From the NCBI RefSeq assembly GCF_020026305.1, contig NZ_CP075691.1:2914001-2978000 (forward strand): 64,000 bases of DNA, read 5' to 3'. The position numbers and the translations under genes were made by a program. The notes under the pieces are model-generated. The model worked only from the letters and a program-made list of their open reading frames with translations, searched no databases and was not told the origin of the DNA. Shown in pieces: positions 49,224-57,758 of the stretch (within the stretch, counting starts at the first letter, position 1; each line of letters opens with the position of its first letter). This stretch comes from Streptomyces sp. 135. GTDB taxonomy: Bacteria; Actinomycetota; Actinomycetes; Streptomycetales; Streptomycetaceae.

Positions 49224-50388
49224 GCAGCAGCGCCCGGTCGTCGTTGACGTCCTTCGCGACCGCCTCGATGAGGTGCCAGGCCGCGCCGTGGAAGCCCCCG
49301 GCCACGTACCGGTCGGCCTCGCCCGTGAGGCGGTCGATGCCCTCGGCGATGTCCCGCTCCGAGGTCTCCACGAGGCCGTCGGTGAAGAGCATCAGCACGT
49401 CGCCGGGGCGCAGCATGCCCTTGACCGGGTCGAACTGCGCCCCGTCGTAGACACCGAGGAGCGGGCCGTGGCCGGTCTTCTCCTCCCAGCGGCCGCTGCC
49501 CGCGCTGAGCTGGAGGCCCGGCGGGTGTCCGGCGGAGAAGAGTTCGTAGTCGCCGGTCTCCAGGTCGAGGACCAGGTGGATGGAGGTCGCGAAGCCCTCG
49601 TCCCAGTCCTGGCGCAGCAGGTAGCCGTTGGCGGCGGGGAGGAAGGAGTGCGGGGGCAGCGAACCGAGGAGGCCGCCGAAGGCGCCGGACAGGAGCAGGG
49701 CGCGCGACCCGGCGTCCATGCCCTTGCCGGAGACGTCGGTGAGGACGACCTCCAGGGTGCGGCCGCCGTTGGTGCGGGCCGCGACGACGAAGTCGCCGGA
49801 GAAGGACTGCCCGCCGGCCGGGCGCAGCGCCATCTCGCGGTGCCAGCCGCGCGGCAGTTTCGGCAGCTTGCTCTGGACGCGGATGCGCTCGCGCAGGTCG
49901 AACAGCATCGTGCTGCCGCCGCGCCAGGGCACGCCGACCCGGCTGCGGAACTGGGCGATGACCAGCCCGAAGAAACCGCAGGCGGCCACCACGAGGACCA
50001 CGCCCGGCGTGACCCGCGAGGGCCCGTCGGTGTACGGGCCGAGCTGGACGGACTCCACGATCAGGGCGACGGCGGACGCCGCGTACAGCGCGAGGAGGCT
50101 GGCGGGGCGCAGGAGCAGGCCGCCCGCGACGATGGGCAGGACGAGGGCGGCGGGCGCGCACCACACGCTGTTGAGGATGGTGGCGGCGGTGATCAGCGGG
50201 ACGGTGAGGAGCAGCCCGGTCAGGGCGACCCAGTCGGAGCCGTCGCCGCGGAAGTAGTCGACCCCGGATTTGCGCAGCACGATGCGGGCCCGGTGCAGCC
50301 GCTTCTTCATCCGGGCCGTGAACGTCTCGGCTTCCGCCCGCCGCTCGCCACGCTCGCGCCGCGCGCGCCCTTCTCGTCGTACCACCAT
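49204..50388 (-). CDS. membrane PP2C/SpoIIE-type serine phosphatase
   Basis: 394 residues. After a basic N-terminus, hydrophobic segments cover about 55-150 (WVALTGLLLTVPLITAATIL, VTPGVVLVVAACGFFGLVIA). The SpoIIE-like phosphatase domain follows, with SGDFVVAARTNGG, LTDVSGKGMDAGSRALLLSG, ELFSAGHPPGLQL and GDVLMLFTDGLVETSE holding the metal-binding aspartates. Such phosphatases usually control anti-sigma or anti-anti-sigma factors in actinomycetes; no such partner is adjacent. Start ATG or GTG near 50388. Tail-to-tail overlap with the antiporter. Confidence 0.9.
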   Translation of the reverse strand: MVVRREGRARRERGERRAEAETFTARMKKRLHRARIVLRKSGVDYFRGDGSDWVALTGLLLTVPLITAATILNSVWCAPAALVLPIVAGGLLLRPASLLALYAASAVALIVESVQLGPYTDGPSRVTPGVVLVVAACGFFGLVIAQFRSRVGVPWRGGSTMLFDLRERIRVQSKLPKLPRGWHREMALRPAGGQSFSGDFVVAARTNGGRTLEVVLTDVSGKGMDAGSRALLLSGAFGGLLGSLPPHSFLPAANGYLLRQDWDEGFATSIHLVLDLETGDYELFSAGHPPGLQLSAGSGRWEEKTGHGPLLGVYDGAQFDPVKGMLRPGDVLMLFTDGLVETSERDIAEGIDRLTGEADRYVAGGFHGAAWHLIEAVAKDVNDDRALLLICREA

Positions 50389-50539
50389 TGCTCGTGGACC
50401 CTATCCAGCGGGCCGCGTACTTCGCACGGGAGGTCCCGGTTGTCCCCCGTCAGAGGCAGCTTCCCGACGGTTCACGACAGCCGGTTCCAGCCGCCTAAAT
50501 CCAGTCGCTCCGGGCGTATCACCCTGGTAGGCATGGCAT

Positions 50540-51769
50540 ATGACGACTGACTTGCGGGTGCTCGCGGAGAGCGAATGGGCGTGCTGGTACGGGGCGTTGG
50601 ACCTGGCGTTCGGGGGTGTGCCGGAGGCGCCGCAGGAGCAGGAGCTGTGGCGCGACCTCGTCGAGCTCGACCGGTCGTTGGGGGTCTGGGACGGGGACGC
50701 GTGCATAGGGACGACGTCAGCGTTCTCCTTCCGGCTCTCGGTGCCGGGCGGCGCGCTGGTGGACGCGGCGGGCGTGACGATGGTGAGCGTCGCGGCCACG
50801 CACCGGCGGCGCGGGGTCCTGACGTCGATGATGCGGCGCCAGCTCGACGACGTGCGCGCCCTCGGTGAACCGCTGGCCGTGCTGACCGCCTCCGAGCCGG
50901 TCATCTACGGCCGGTTCGGGTACGGCGCGGCCACCTCGCAGATGAAGGCCGACATCGACACGACCCGGGTGCGGCTGTCCGTCCCGGCCGGTACGGATGA
51001 CGTACGTCTGCGCTACGCCGCGCCCGCCGATGTCCACGCCGCGTGCGAGGAGTTGTACGCCCGCAGGGTCGCCGGGCGGCCCGGGATGCTCGCCCGGCGG
51101 CCGGGCTGGGAGCGGCACGGGCTGCTCGACCCGGAGAGCGACCGCGCCGGGGCGTCACCGTTGCAGTGCGTCGTCGCGGAGCGCGCGGGGACACTCGTCG
51201 GATATGTGCGGTTCGCCGTCAAGCCGGACTGGAACTGGCAGGGCCCGAAGGGCGCGGTGCACGTGCGCGACATCGAGGCGCTGGACCCGGCGGCGTACGC
51301 GGCGCTGTGGCGGTTCCTCTTCGACATCGACCTGACGTCGTCGGTCATCGCGCGCAGCCGCCCGGTGGACGACCCGCTGCTCCAGCTCGTCTCGGACGTC
51401 CGGCGGTGCGACATCACGGTGCGCGACTCGCTGCATGTGCGGCTCGTCGAGGTGGGCGCGGCGCTGGAGGCGCGTACGTACCAGGCGCCCGTGGACCTGG
51501 TGTTCGAGGTGGTGGACGCCTTCTGCCCCTGGAACGCCGGGCGTTGGCGGCTCACCGGCGACACCAAGGGCGCGTCATGCGCGCGTACGGAGGACGCGGC
51601 CGACCTCGCCCTGTCGGTGCGGGAGTTGGGGGCCGCGTATCTCGGGGGCGTGTCCCTCGCGTCACTGGCGGGCGCGGGGCGGGTGCGGGAGCTGCGCGAG
51701 GGGGCGCTGGCCGAGGCGTCGGTGGCCTTCGGGTCGGACGTGGCGCCGTGGCTGCCGCACGGGTTCTAG
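50540..51769 (+). CDS. Eis-like GNAT N-acetyltransferase
   Basis: 409 residues, the length of Eis-type enzymes with two GNAT folds and an SCP2-like C-terminal domain. Visible: acetyl-CoA loop VSVAATHRRRGVLTSMM, IYGRFGYGAATSQ, second fold VVAERAGTLVGYVRF, and a C-terminal LGAAYLGGVSLASLAGAGRV that matches the Eis C-terminus. Eis enzymes acetylate amines of aminoglycosides or proteins. The target here is unknown. Start ATG at 50540, no strong ribosome site. Confidence 0.9.
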   Translation: MTTDLRVLAESEWACWYGALDLAFGGVPEAPQEQELWRDLVELDRSLGVWDGDACIGTTSAFSFRLSVPGGALVDAAGVTMVSVAATHRRRGVLTSMMRRQLDDVRALGEPLAVLTASEPVIYGRFGYGAATSQMKADIDTTRVRLSVPAGTDDVRLRYAAPADVHAACEELYARRVAGRPGMLARRPGWERHGLLDPESDRAGASPLQCVVAERAGTLVGYVRFAVKPDWNWQGPKGAVHVRDIEALDPAAYAALWRFLFDIDLTSSVIARSRPVDDPLLQLVSDVRRCDITVRDSLHVRLVEVGAALEARTYQAPVDLVFEVVDAFCPWNAGRWRLTGDTKGASCARTEDAADLALSVRELGAAYLGGVSLASLAGAGRVRELREGALAEASVAFGSDVAPWLPHGF

Positions 51770-51792
51770 CCGGGGGCTTCGGGCCGAGGGGG

Positions 51793-52056
51793 TCAGGCGG
51801 AGGGGGCCAGCGGTATCTGCGGCTTGCGCGTGGCGAGGTAGAGGGCGACCAGCCAGCCGATCAGCGAGGCGCCGAGGGCGACGTTGAGGACGAGGACCAC
51901 CCAGCGCAGTTCGATCCCTCGGTTGAAGGCGATCAGGGACGGCAGCACGTAGAGCACGACGGTGAGCAGCGCCAGAGTGAGGCCGCCGATGGAACCGAGT
52001 TCGAAGCCGAAGTCGAAGCCGGACATGTCGAAGCCGAACATGAAGAGAACCCCCAT
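51793..52056 (-). CDS. superinfection immunity-like small membrane protein
   Basis: 87 residues, two helices: GLTLALLTVVLYVLPSLIAF and WVVLVLNVALGASLIGWLVALYLA, with RGIELRWVV between. The LPSLIAFNR...R/K...N...G..LIGWxxAL arrangement is that of the Imm_superinfect family (PF14373), named after T4 Imm, which blocks phage DNA entry. In Streptomyces such genes are chromosomal and their role is unproven. The N-terminus is Phe/Gly/Asp-rich. It lies next to the Nei-type glycosylase on the same strand. Confidence 0.8.
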   Translation of the reverse strand: MGVLFMFGFDMSGFDFGFELGSIGGLTLALLTVVLYVLPSLIAFNRGIELRWVVLVLNVALGASLIGWLVALYLATRKPQIPLAPSA

Positions 52057-52107
52057 TGAGCTGGTCGAACAATCGCTGGTCAGGCGATCGAACTGGTGAA
52101 CACGATC

Positions 52108-52941
52108 TTAACCGTGCCGCTGACCTGCCCGGCCGGGCCGCTGGCAGGCCGGGCACCAGAAGAGGTTGCGGGCGGCGAGGTCGGCGGTGCGGATCTCGCC
52201 GCCGCAGATGTGGCACGGCTGGTTCGCCCTGCGGTAGACGTACACCTCACCGCCGTGGTCGTCGACGCGCGGCGGGCGGCCCATGGCTTCGGGGGTGTGC
52301 TCGGGCCGGACGGTGTCGATGCGGTTGAGGCGTACGCCCTCGCGCATCAGCTCAACGAGGTCCGCCCAGATCGCGTCCCACAGCTCCTCGGTGAGGTCCT
52401 TGCCCGGGGTGTACGGGTCGATGCCGTGCCGGAAGAGGACCTCGGCGCGGTAGACGTTGCCGACGCCCGAGACGACCTTCTGGTCCATGAGGAGCGCGGC
52501 GACGGTCGTGCGGCTGCGCGAGATCCTGCGGTACGCCTTGGCCGGGTCGTCGCCGTCGCGCAGCGGGTCGGGGCCGAGGCGGTCGTGTATCGCCTGCTTC
52601 TCGTCGTCCGTGATGAGCGCGCAGGCGGTCGGGCCGCGCAGGTCGGAGAAGTACGTGTCGTTCGCCAGGCGGAGGCGGACGGTGTCCGTCGGGGGCGGGG
52701 CGGGCGTCCCGCCGAGGGTGTACTTGCCGAAGAGGCCGAGGTGGATGTGGACCCAGTCGCCTTCGCCGAAGCCGAGGAAGAGGTGTTTGCCGTGGGCTTC
52801 GGCGGTCTCCAGCACCCGGCCGTCGAGCAGCGCCGCGCTGTCGGAGAACTTGCCCTGCGGGCTGCGGGCCCCCACCGGGCGGCCGACGAAGCGCTCCCGG
52901 TGGTCGACCGCGAGGCGATGAATGGTGTGCCCCTCCGGCAC
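52108..52941 (-). CDS. Fpg/Nei family DNA glycosylase/AP lyase
   Basis: 277 residues. It starts MPEGHTIHRLA, giving the catalytic Pro2 and Glu3 after Met removal. The H2TH region (LMDQKVVSGVGNVYRAEVLFRHGIDP) and the C-terminal zinc finger CHICGGE...FWCPACQRPG are intact. It removes oxidised bases and nicks the abasic site. Closest to actinobacterial Nei (Nei1/Nei2) proteins rather than MutM. Confidence 0.93.
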   Translation of the reverse strand: MPEGHTIHRLAVDHRERFVGRPVGARSPQGKFSDSAALLDGRVLETAEAHGKHLFLGFGEGDWVHIHLGLFGKYTLGGTPAPPPTDTVRLRLANDTYFSDLRGPTACALITDDEKQAIHDRLGPDPLRDGDDPAKAYRRISRSRTTVAALLMDQKVVSGVGNVYRAEVLFRHGIDPYTPGKDLTEELWDAIWADLVELMREGVRLNRIDTVRPEHTPEAMGRPPRVDDHGGEVYVYRRANQPCHICGGEIRTADLAARNLFWCPACQRPGRAGQRHG

Positions 52942-52991
52942 GGGGTCCCTCCGGGGGTGGTGCGGGTCAGAGAATCGCCTTGACGGCTCGT

Positions 52992-53038
52992 CCTCAAACG
53001 CCGGACGGGCTGAAAACCAGCCCCTCCGGCGTTTGAGG
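52992..53038. repeat. palindromic intergenic repeat/terminator between rpiB and nei
   Basis: CCTCAAACGCCGGACGGGCTG and its near complement (52992-53013 with 53017-53038, a three-base loop, one mismatch region) form a 20-plus bp stem. The word CCTCAAACGCCGGA is of a class recurring between Streptomyces genes. It can terminate rpiB. Confidence 0.75.
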
Positions 53039-53070
53039 AGCGGGGTCCGGGGCGGAGCCCCGTGGCCTCG

Positions 53071-53556
53071 CTACGACTGCGGGTGGTGAGGCGGGATCGG
53101 GGGAAGCTCCCCCGTCTCCTCGTAGGCCGACAGCATGTCGATGCGGCGGGTGTGGCGCTCCTCGCCCGAGTACGGCGTGTTCAGGAAGATCTCGACGAAC
53201 TTCGTCGCCTCTTCCTGGGAGTGCATCCGGCCGCCGATCGAGACCACGTTGGCGTTGTTGTGCTCACGGCCGAGCGCCGCGGTCTGCTCGCTCCAGGCGA
53301 GCGCCGCACGGACGCCCTTGACCTTGTTCGCGGCGATCTGCTCGCCGTTGCCCGAGCCGCCGATGACGATGCCGAGGGCCTCGGGGTCCGCGGCGGTCCG
53401 CTCCGCGGCGCGCAGGCAGAACGGCGGGTAGTCGTCCTGGGCGTCATAGATGTGGGGCCCGCAGTCGACGGGCTCGTGGCCGTGGCTCTTGAGCCATTCG
53501 ACCAGGTGGTTCTTGAGTTCGTAGCCGGCATGATCCGAGCCGAGGTACACGCGCAT
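53071..53556 (-). CDS. rpiB: ribose-5-phosphate isomerase B
   Basis: 161 residues. It interconverts ribose-5-phosphate and ribulose-5-phosphate. Family marks are GSDHAGYELKNHLVEWL, DCGPHIYDAQDDYP and VIGGSGNGEQIAANKVKGVRA. The SGNGE form, with Glu in place of the Cys general base of E. coli RpiB, is that of the actinobacterial enzyme. HNNANVVSIGGR is also conserved. The ATG starts at the conserved MRVYLGSDHAG. Confidence 0.95.
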   Translation of the reverse strand: MRVYLGSDHAGYELKNHLVEWLKSHGHEPVDCGPHIYDAQDDYPPFCLRAAERTAADPEALGIVIGGSGNGEQIAANKVKGVRAALAWSEQTAALGREHNNANVVSIGGRMHSQEEATKFVEIFLNTPYSGEERHTRRIDMLSAYEETGELPPIPPHHPQS

Positions 53557-53740
53557 GCGACCGAGTGTGGCACGTCGCGCGGTGGGTAGCCGCGACCGGG
53601 GCCGGGCCTCTGGGACGAAGGTCCCGGACTGGTCTGGGCCAAAGGGCCGGAATGCAACGATCCGGATTCAGGACTTCCGTCCCGATCGCTCCTGAGTTTG
53701 AATGCGGGGGCTCGTGACCCGAGAACTTAAGGATTCGTCC

Positions 53741-55204
53741 ATGACCTCGCAACCCTCCCTTGCGAAGGCAGACAGCAACCCCTCATCCCCTGGGGATCCG
53801 CGGTCTGGCGGCAGTGGTGACACCGGCGACACCGGCGACGGCCTGAAAGCGGGTCTCAAGAACCGCCATCTCTCCATGATCGCGATCGGCGGTGTGATCG
53901 GCGCCGGTCTCTTCGTCGGTTCCGGTTCCGGGATCGCCGCCGCCGGGCCCGCGATCCTCGTCTCGTACGCCCTCGTCGGCACCATGGTCGTCCTCGTGAT
54001 GCGGATGCTGGGCGAGATGGCCGCCGCACGGCCGACCTCCGGCTCCTTCTCCACCTACGCCGACCAGGCGCTCGGCCGCTGGGCCGGCTTCTCCATCGGC
54101 TGGCTGTACTGGTTCTTCTGGGTCGTGGTGCTCGCGGTGGAGGCCACCGCGGGGGCCGTGATCCTCAACGGCTGGATACCCGCCGTCCCGCAGTGGGGCT
54201 GGGCGCTCATCGTGATGGTGGTGCTCACCGCGACGAACCTCGTCTCGGTCGGCTCGTACGGCGAGTTCGAGTTCTGGTTCGCCGGCATCAAGGTCGTCGC
54301 GATCGGCGCGTTCGTCGCCATCGGTCTGCTCGCCGTCTTCGGCGTGCTGCCCGGCTCGGACAACCCCGGCGCCGGATTCGGGCACCTCACCGACGCGGGC
54401 GGCTTCATGCCCAAGGGCGCGGGAGCCATCCTCACCGGTGTGCTGATGGTCGTCTTCTCCTTCATGGGCAGCGAGATCGTCACGCTGGCGGCCGGCGAGT
54501 CCGAGGACCCGCAGCGCGCGGTCACCAAGGCGACCAACAGCGTCATCTGGCGCATCGGCGTCTTCTACCTGGGCTCGATCTTCGTGGTGATCACGCTCCT
54601 GCCGTGGAACGACAAGTCGATCACCGAGGACGGCAGCTACGTCGCCGCGCTCAACTCGATCGGCATCCCGCACGCCGGTCAGGTCATGAACGTCATCGTG
54701 CTCACCGCCGTCCTGTCCTGCCTCAACTCCGGCCTCTACACCGCCTCGCGGATGGCCTTCTCGCTCGGCCAGCGCGGCGACGCGCCCAAGGCCTTCGCAC
54801 AGACGAACAGGCGGGGCGTGCCGGTGGCCGCGATCCTCGGCTCCGTCGTCTTCGGCTTCCTCGCCGTCTGGTTCAACTACCAGTGGAAGGACACCGTCTT
54901 CGACTTCCTGCTCAACTCCTCGGGCGCGGTGGCCCTCTTCGTGTGGCTGATGATCTGCTTCACCCAGCTGCGGATGCGCGGGATCATCCTGCGCGAGGAG
55001 CCGGAGAAGCTCGTCGTGAAGATGTGGCTCTTCCCGTATCTGACGTGGGTGACGATCGCGATGATCTCGTTCGTCCTCGTCTACATGCTGACCGACGAGA
55101 CCGGACGCAAGCAGGTGCTGCTCTCGCTCCTGGCGGCCGCGTTCGTGGTCGTGTTCTCGGTGGTGCGCGAGAAGATCCGCCCCCGCGAGCAGGCCGACGC
55201 CTGA
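53741..55204 (+). CDS. amino acid permease (APC superfamily, AAT family), copy A
   Basis: 487 residues from the ATG at 53741; AAGGA sits 7 bases upstream. Twelve expected helices. Family signature GGVIGAGLFVGSGSGIAAAGP, then MRMLGEMAAARPTSGSFSTYA and the C-terminal LVVKMWLFPYLTW. An N-terminal Gly/Asp/Thr-rich cytoplasmic tail of about 35 residues is specific to this copy. GabP/AnsP-like; the substrate cannot be told. Two paralogues follow within 5.5 kb. Terminated by a strong hairpin. Confidence 0.92.
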   Translation: MTSQPSLAKADSNPSSPGDPRSGGSGDTGDTGDGLKAGLKNRHLSMIAIGGVIGAGLFVGSGSGIAAAGPAILVSYALVGTMVVLVMRMLGEMAAARPTSGSFSTYADQALGRWAGFSIGWLYWFFWVVVLAVEATAGAVILNGWIPAVPQWGWALIVMVVLTATNLVSVGSYGEFEFWFAGIKVVAIGAFVAIGLLAVFGVLPGSDNPGAGFGHLTDAGGFMPKGAGAILTGVLMVVFSFMGSEIVTLAAGESEDPQRAVTKATNSVIWRIGVFYLGSIFVVITLLPWNDKSITEDGSYVAALNSIGIPHAGQVMNVIVLTAVLSCLNSGLYTASRMAFSLGQRGDAPKAFAQTNRRGVPVAAILGSVVFGFLAVWFNYQWKDTVFDFLLNSSGAVALFVWLMICFTQLRMRGIILREEPEKLVVKMWLFPYLTWVTIAMISFVLVYMLTDETGRKQVLLSLLAAAFVVVFSVVREKIRPREQADA

Positions 55205-55217
55205 CGTTCCTTGCCGG

Positions 55218-55260
55218 GTCCCGCGAAAAGCTGACGGAGGTTGTCAGCTTTTCGCGGGAC
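55218..55260 (+). terminator. terminator after amino acid permease A
   Basis: 18-bp perfect stem GTCCCGCGAAAAGCTGAC (55218-55235) with 55243-55260 and a seven-base loop. Confidence 0.85.
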
Positions 55261-55321
55261 CTTCTCCGTTGTCAGACAGACGTACGCGGCTCAGGCGTAC
55301 GCGGCACAACGGAGGCACCCC

Positions 55322-56674
55322 GTGGAATTCACCGCACAGCGCTTCGTCTTCCGGCCCGGCGACGACGGGTACGACGAGGAGATCGCCGGGTTCCAGACCG
55401 GCTTCACGACCCGGCCCGCCCTCGTCGTCGGCGCCGAGACCGCCGACGACGTGCTCGCCGCCGTGGCCCACGCCGCCGAGCACGCGCTGCCCGTGGGCGT
55501 GCAGGCCACCGGGCACGGGCTGCCGGGGGCCTCGGAGGGCGGCGTCCTGATCAGTACGCGGCGGATGGACTCCGTCACCGTCGACGCCGCCGCGCGCACC
55601 GCCACCGTCGGCGCCGGCGCCCGCTGGGGTCAGGTCGTCGAGGCGGCGGCGCCCCACGGGCTTGCCCCGCTGAACGGTTCGGCACCGAGTGTGGGCGCCG
55701 TGTCGTACACGCTCGGCGGCGGCCTCGGCATCCTCGCCCGGACCTTCGGTTACGCGGCCGACCACGTCCGCTCCCTCGACGTCGTCACCGCCGACGCCAC
55801 CCTGCGCCACGTCACGGCCGACGGTGACCCCGAGCTGTTCTGGGGCCTGCTGGGCGGCGGCGCCACCCTCGGCGTGGTGACGCGGCTGGAGATCGGCCTG
55901 GTGCCGGTCGCGCGGCTGTACGGCGGGGCGATCACCTTCGACGGGGCCACGACGGACGCCGCCGACCTGCTGCGCGGCTACGAGCAGTGGACGCGGAGCC
56001 TGCCAGAGGAGCTGACGTCGTCCCTTGCGGCGGTGGTCTACCCGGAGATCCCGCAGCTCCCGCCGCACCTGCGCGGCCGGTACCTGGTCTCGGTGCGCGT
56101 CGCGTTCACGGGCCCGGCGGACGAGGGAGAGCGCCTGGTGGCGCCGCTGCGCGCGCTCGGGCCCGCCGAGTCGGACACGCTGCGGGAGATGCCGTACACC
56201 GAGAACGCGACCATCCACAGCGATCCGGAGTTCCCGCACGCCTACTACGGGGACAGCGTGGCCCTGAGCGGCCTCGATGTCGCCGCCGCCGGCAAGCTGC
56301 TCGCGCTGGCCGGGCCGGACGCCGAGTCGATGCACGTCGTGCAGATCAACCACCTGGGCGGCGCGCTAGGGCGGCCCGCGCGGAACGCGGTGCCCTTCCG
56401 TGAGGCGGGCTGGCTCGTCCGGCTCCTCACCCCGCTGCACGGCACGGACGTCGCGGCCGCGCGGGAGCTGCACGCGCGGGCCTTCGAGCAGGTGGCGGGG
56501 CAGACGCTCGGCCGCTCGCTGAACTTCGCGTTCGGCGGCGCGGACCGCCCCGAGGGGCTGTACGACGCGGGGACGCGAAAGAGGCTCGCCGAGCTGAAGG
56601 CCACGTACGACCCGGCGAACCTCTTCAGGCGGAACTACAGCGTCCGCTACGGCGTCTCCCAAGGGCCTGTCTGA
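55322..56674 (+). CDS. FAD-binding (BBE-type) oxidoreductase
   Basis: 450 residues from GTG at 55322 (GGAGG 6 bases before). The N-terminal PCMH FAD domain includes VGVQATGHGLPGASEGG, whose His is the usual covalent flavin site, and SYTLGGGLGILARTFGYAADHV. The second covalent Cys found in bicovalent enzymes (GxxCxxxxS) is absent: the segment reads YAADHVRSLDVV. The C-terminal BBE segment (YDPANLFRRNYSV) is present. It probably oxidises a sugar, alcohol or alkaloid-like substrate. The last residues GPV and the stop codon lie inside the left end of a MITE-like element. Confidence 0.88.
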   Translation: MEFTAQRFVFRPGDDGYDEEIAGFQTGFTTRPALVVGAETADDVLAAVAHAAEHALPVGVQATGHGLPGASEGGVLISTRRMDSVTVDAAARTATVGAGARWGQVVEAAAPHGLAPLNGSAPSVGAVSYTLGGGLGILARTFGYAADHVRSLDVVTADATLRHVTADGDPELFWGLLGGGATLGVVTRLEIGLVPVARLYGGAITFDGATTDAADLLRGYEQWTRSLPEELTSSLAAVVYPEIPQLPPHLRGRYLVSVRVAFTGPADEGERLVAPLRALGPAESDTLREMPYTENATIHSDPEFPHAYYGDSVALSGLDVAAAGKLLALAGPDAESMHVVQINHLGGALGRPARNAVPFREAGWLVRLLTPLHGTDVAAARELHARAFEQVAGQTLGRSLNFAFGGADRPEGLYDAGTRKRLAELKATYDPANLFRRNYSVRYGVSQGPV

Positions 56675-56866
56675 CCATTCCCGTCATCGCCCGGAGGGCG
56701 GCCTCGCGGCGTCAGGTGCGTGCTCTCGGCGTGCCGGGCGTAGGGCCTCGTACTGGATGTACTTGGCTCTGCGCCCGGTGCGGCGAGTGGGGGCACCCCC
56801 TGCTCGAAGAGCTCGGGGGAGCGTGCATGGCGTCGCGAGGCAGGCGAGAATCGTCGGACAGGCCCT
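56662..56866. mobile_element. MITE-like element between the oxidoreductase and bioY
   Basis: A 205-base non-coding insert bounded by the inverted ends AGGGCCTGTC (56662-56671) and GACAGGCCCT (56857-56866). The similarity extends to about 24 bases at 20 matches. No transposase. It carries the stop codon of the oxidoreductase and touches that of bioY, as expected when an element inserts between convergent genes. A target duplication is not clear. Confidence 0.6.
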
Positions 56867-57443
56867 AGCGGTCGAGCAGCTTCCACGCGGTGGGCAGCGC
56901 GCCCATCGCGAGCGCGGCCTTCAGGGCGTCGCCGATCAGGAAGGGCGTGAGCCCGGCGGCGACGGCCTGGGTCAGCGACATGCCGGTCGCGGCGGCGAGG
57001 TAGGGGACGCCGACGGCGTAGATGATCGCGGAGCCGAGGACCATCGTGCCGGCGGTGCGCAGCACGGAGCGGTCGCCGCCGCGCCGGGCGAGGGCGCCCA
57101 CCACCGTGGCGGCGAGCAGCATGCCGAGGACGTAGCCGAGGGAGGGGGCCGCGACGCCCGAGCCCGCCTGCGCGAACCACGGCATGCCGGCCATGCCGAC
57201 CAGCGCGTACAGCGCGAGGGAGAGGAAGCCCCGGCGGGCGCCGAGCGCGGTGCCGACGAGCAGCGCGGCGAAGGTCTGGCCGGTCACCGGCACCGGGGAG
57301 CCCGGCACGGGCACCGCGATCTGGGCGGCGATGCCGGTGAGCGCGGCGCCGCCGAGCACGAGGACCGCGTCCTTCGCGCGGGACGCGGGCAGCAGGTCGG
57401 CGAGGACCTGGCCGGGGCGGGTGGTGACAGCGGCGATACTCAT
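56865..57443 (-). CDS. bioY: biotin transporter BioY
   Basis: 192 residues, six membrane segments, the S component of an ECF-type biotin uptake system that can also act alone. Family marks are PVPVTGQTFAALLVGTALGARRG, LYALVGMAGMPWFAQAGSG, SLGYVLGMLLAA and LTPFLIGDALKAALA. No bioM or bioN is adjacent. The stop codon falls at the edge of the MITE-like element, so the native C-terminus could have been altered. Confidence 0.93.
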   Translation of the reverse strand: MSIAAVTTRPGQVLADLLPASRAKDAVLVLGGAALTGIAAQIAVPVPGSPVPVTGQTFAALLVGTALGARRGFLSLALYALVGMAGMPWFAQAGSGVAAPSLGYVLGMLLAATVVGALARRGGDRSVLRTAGTMVLGSAIIYAVGVPYLAAATGMSLTQAVAAGLTPFLIGDALKAALAMGALPTAWKLLDR

Positions 57444-57758
57444 CGGGACTCCGCGAGGGCGTGGGCAGGCTGGGACGCGATGACGCTATCCCAGGCGGGG
57501 GCGGCGCCACACGGTCTCCGGGCGACAACCCGGGGGCGGGGCGTTGGTGGGCTCCGCACAAAGGGCTTCGCGTACACCCCTTACGGCGTGACGCTCGTCA
57601 CGGAGGTGGGCGGGTGGGCGGCTCGTTTTGCGCAGAGGGCCGCCGCCCGGGGAGACTGTGGAGTCCCGCCAAAAGTTTCCGTGACCCCGCGGATCCCCCA
57701 GAGGCACCTCTGGGCACCTCTGGGCCCCCTGAGCACCCCGAGAGCAGCGCTGAGCACC
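57444..57758. other. bioY-permease B divergent intergenic region
   Basis: 315 bases between divergent genes, no gene. It contains a direct repeat of GGCACCTCTGG-like words (about 57711-57735) just ahead of permease B. No recognisable biotin-type operator was seen. Promoters for both genes should lie here. Confidence 0.55.

Noticed and set aside
56757..57758. Upstream extension of permease B across bioY
   Set aside because: It is antisense to BioY; family similarity begins after the ATG at 57759.
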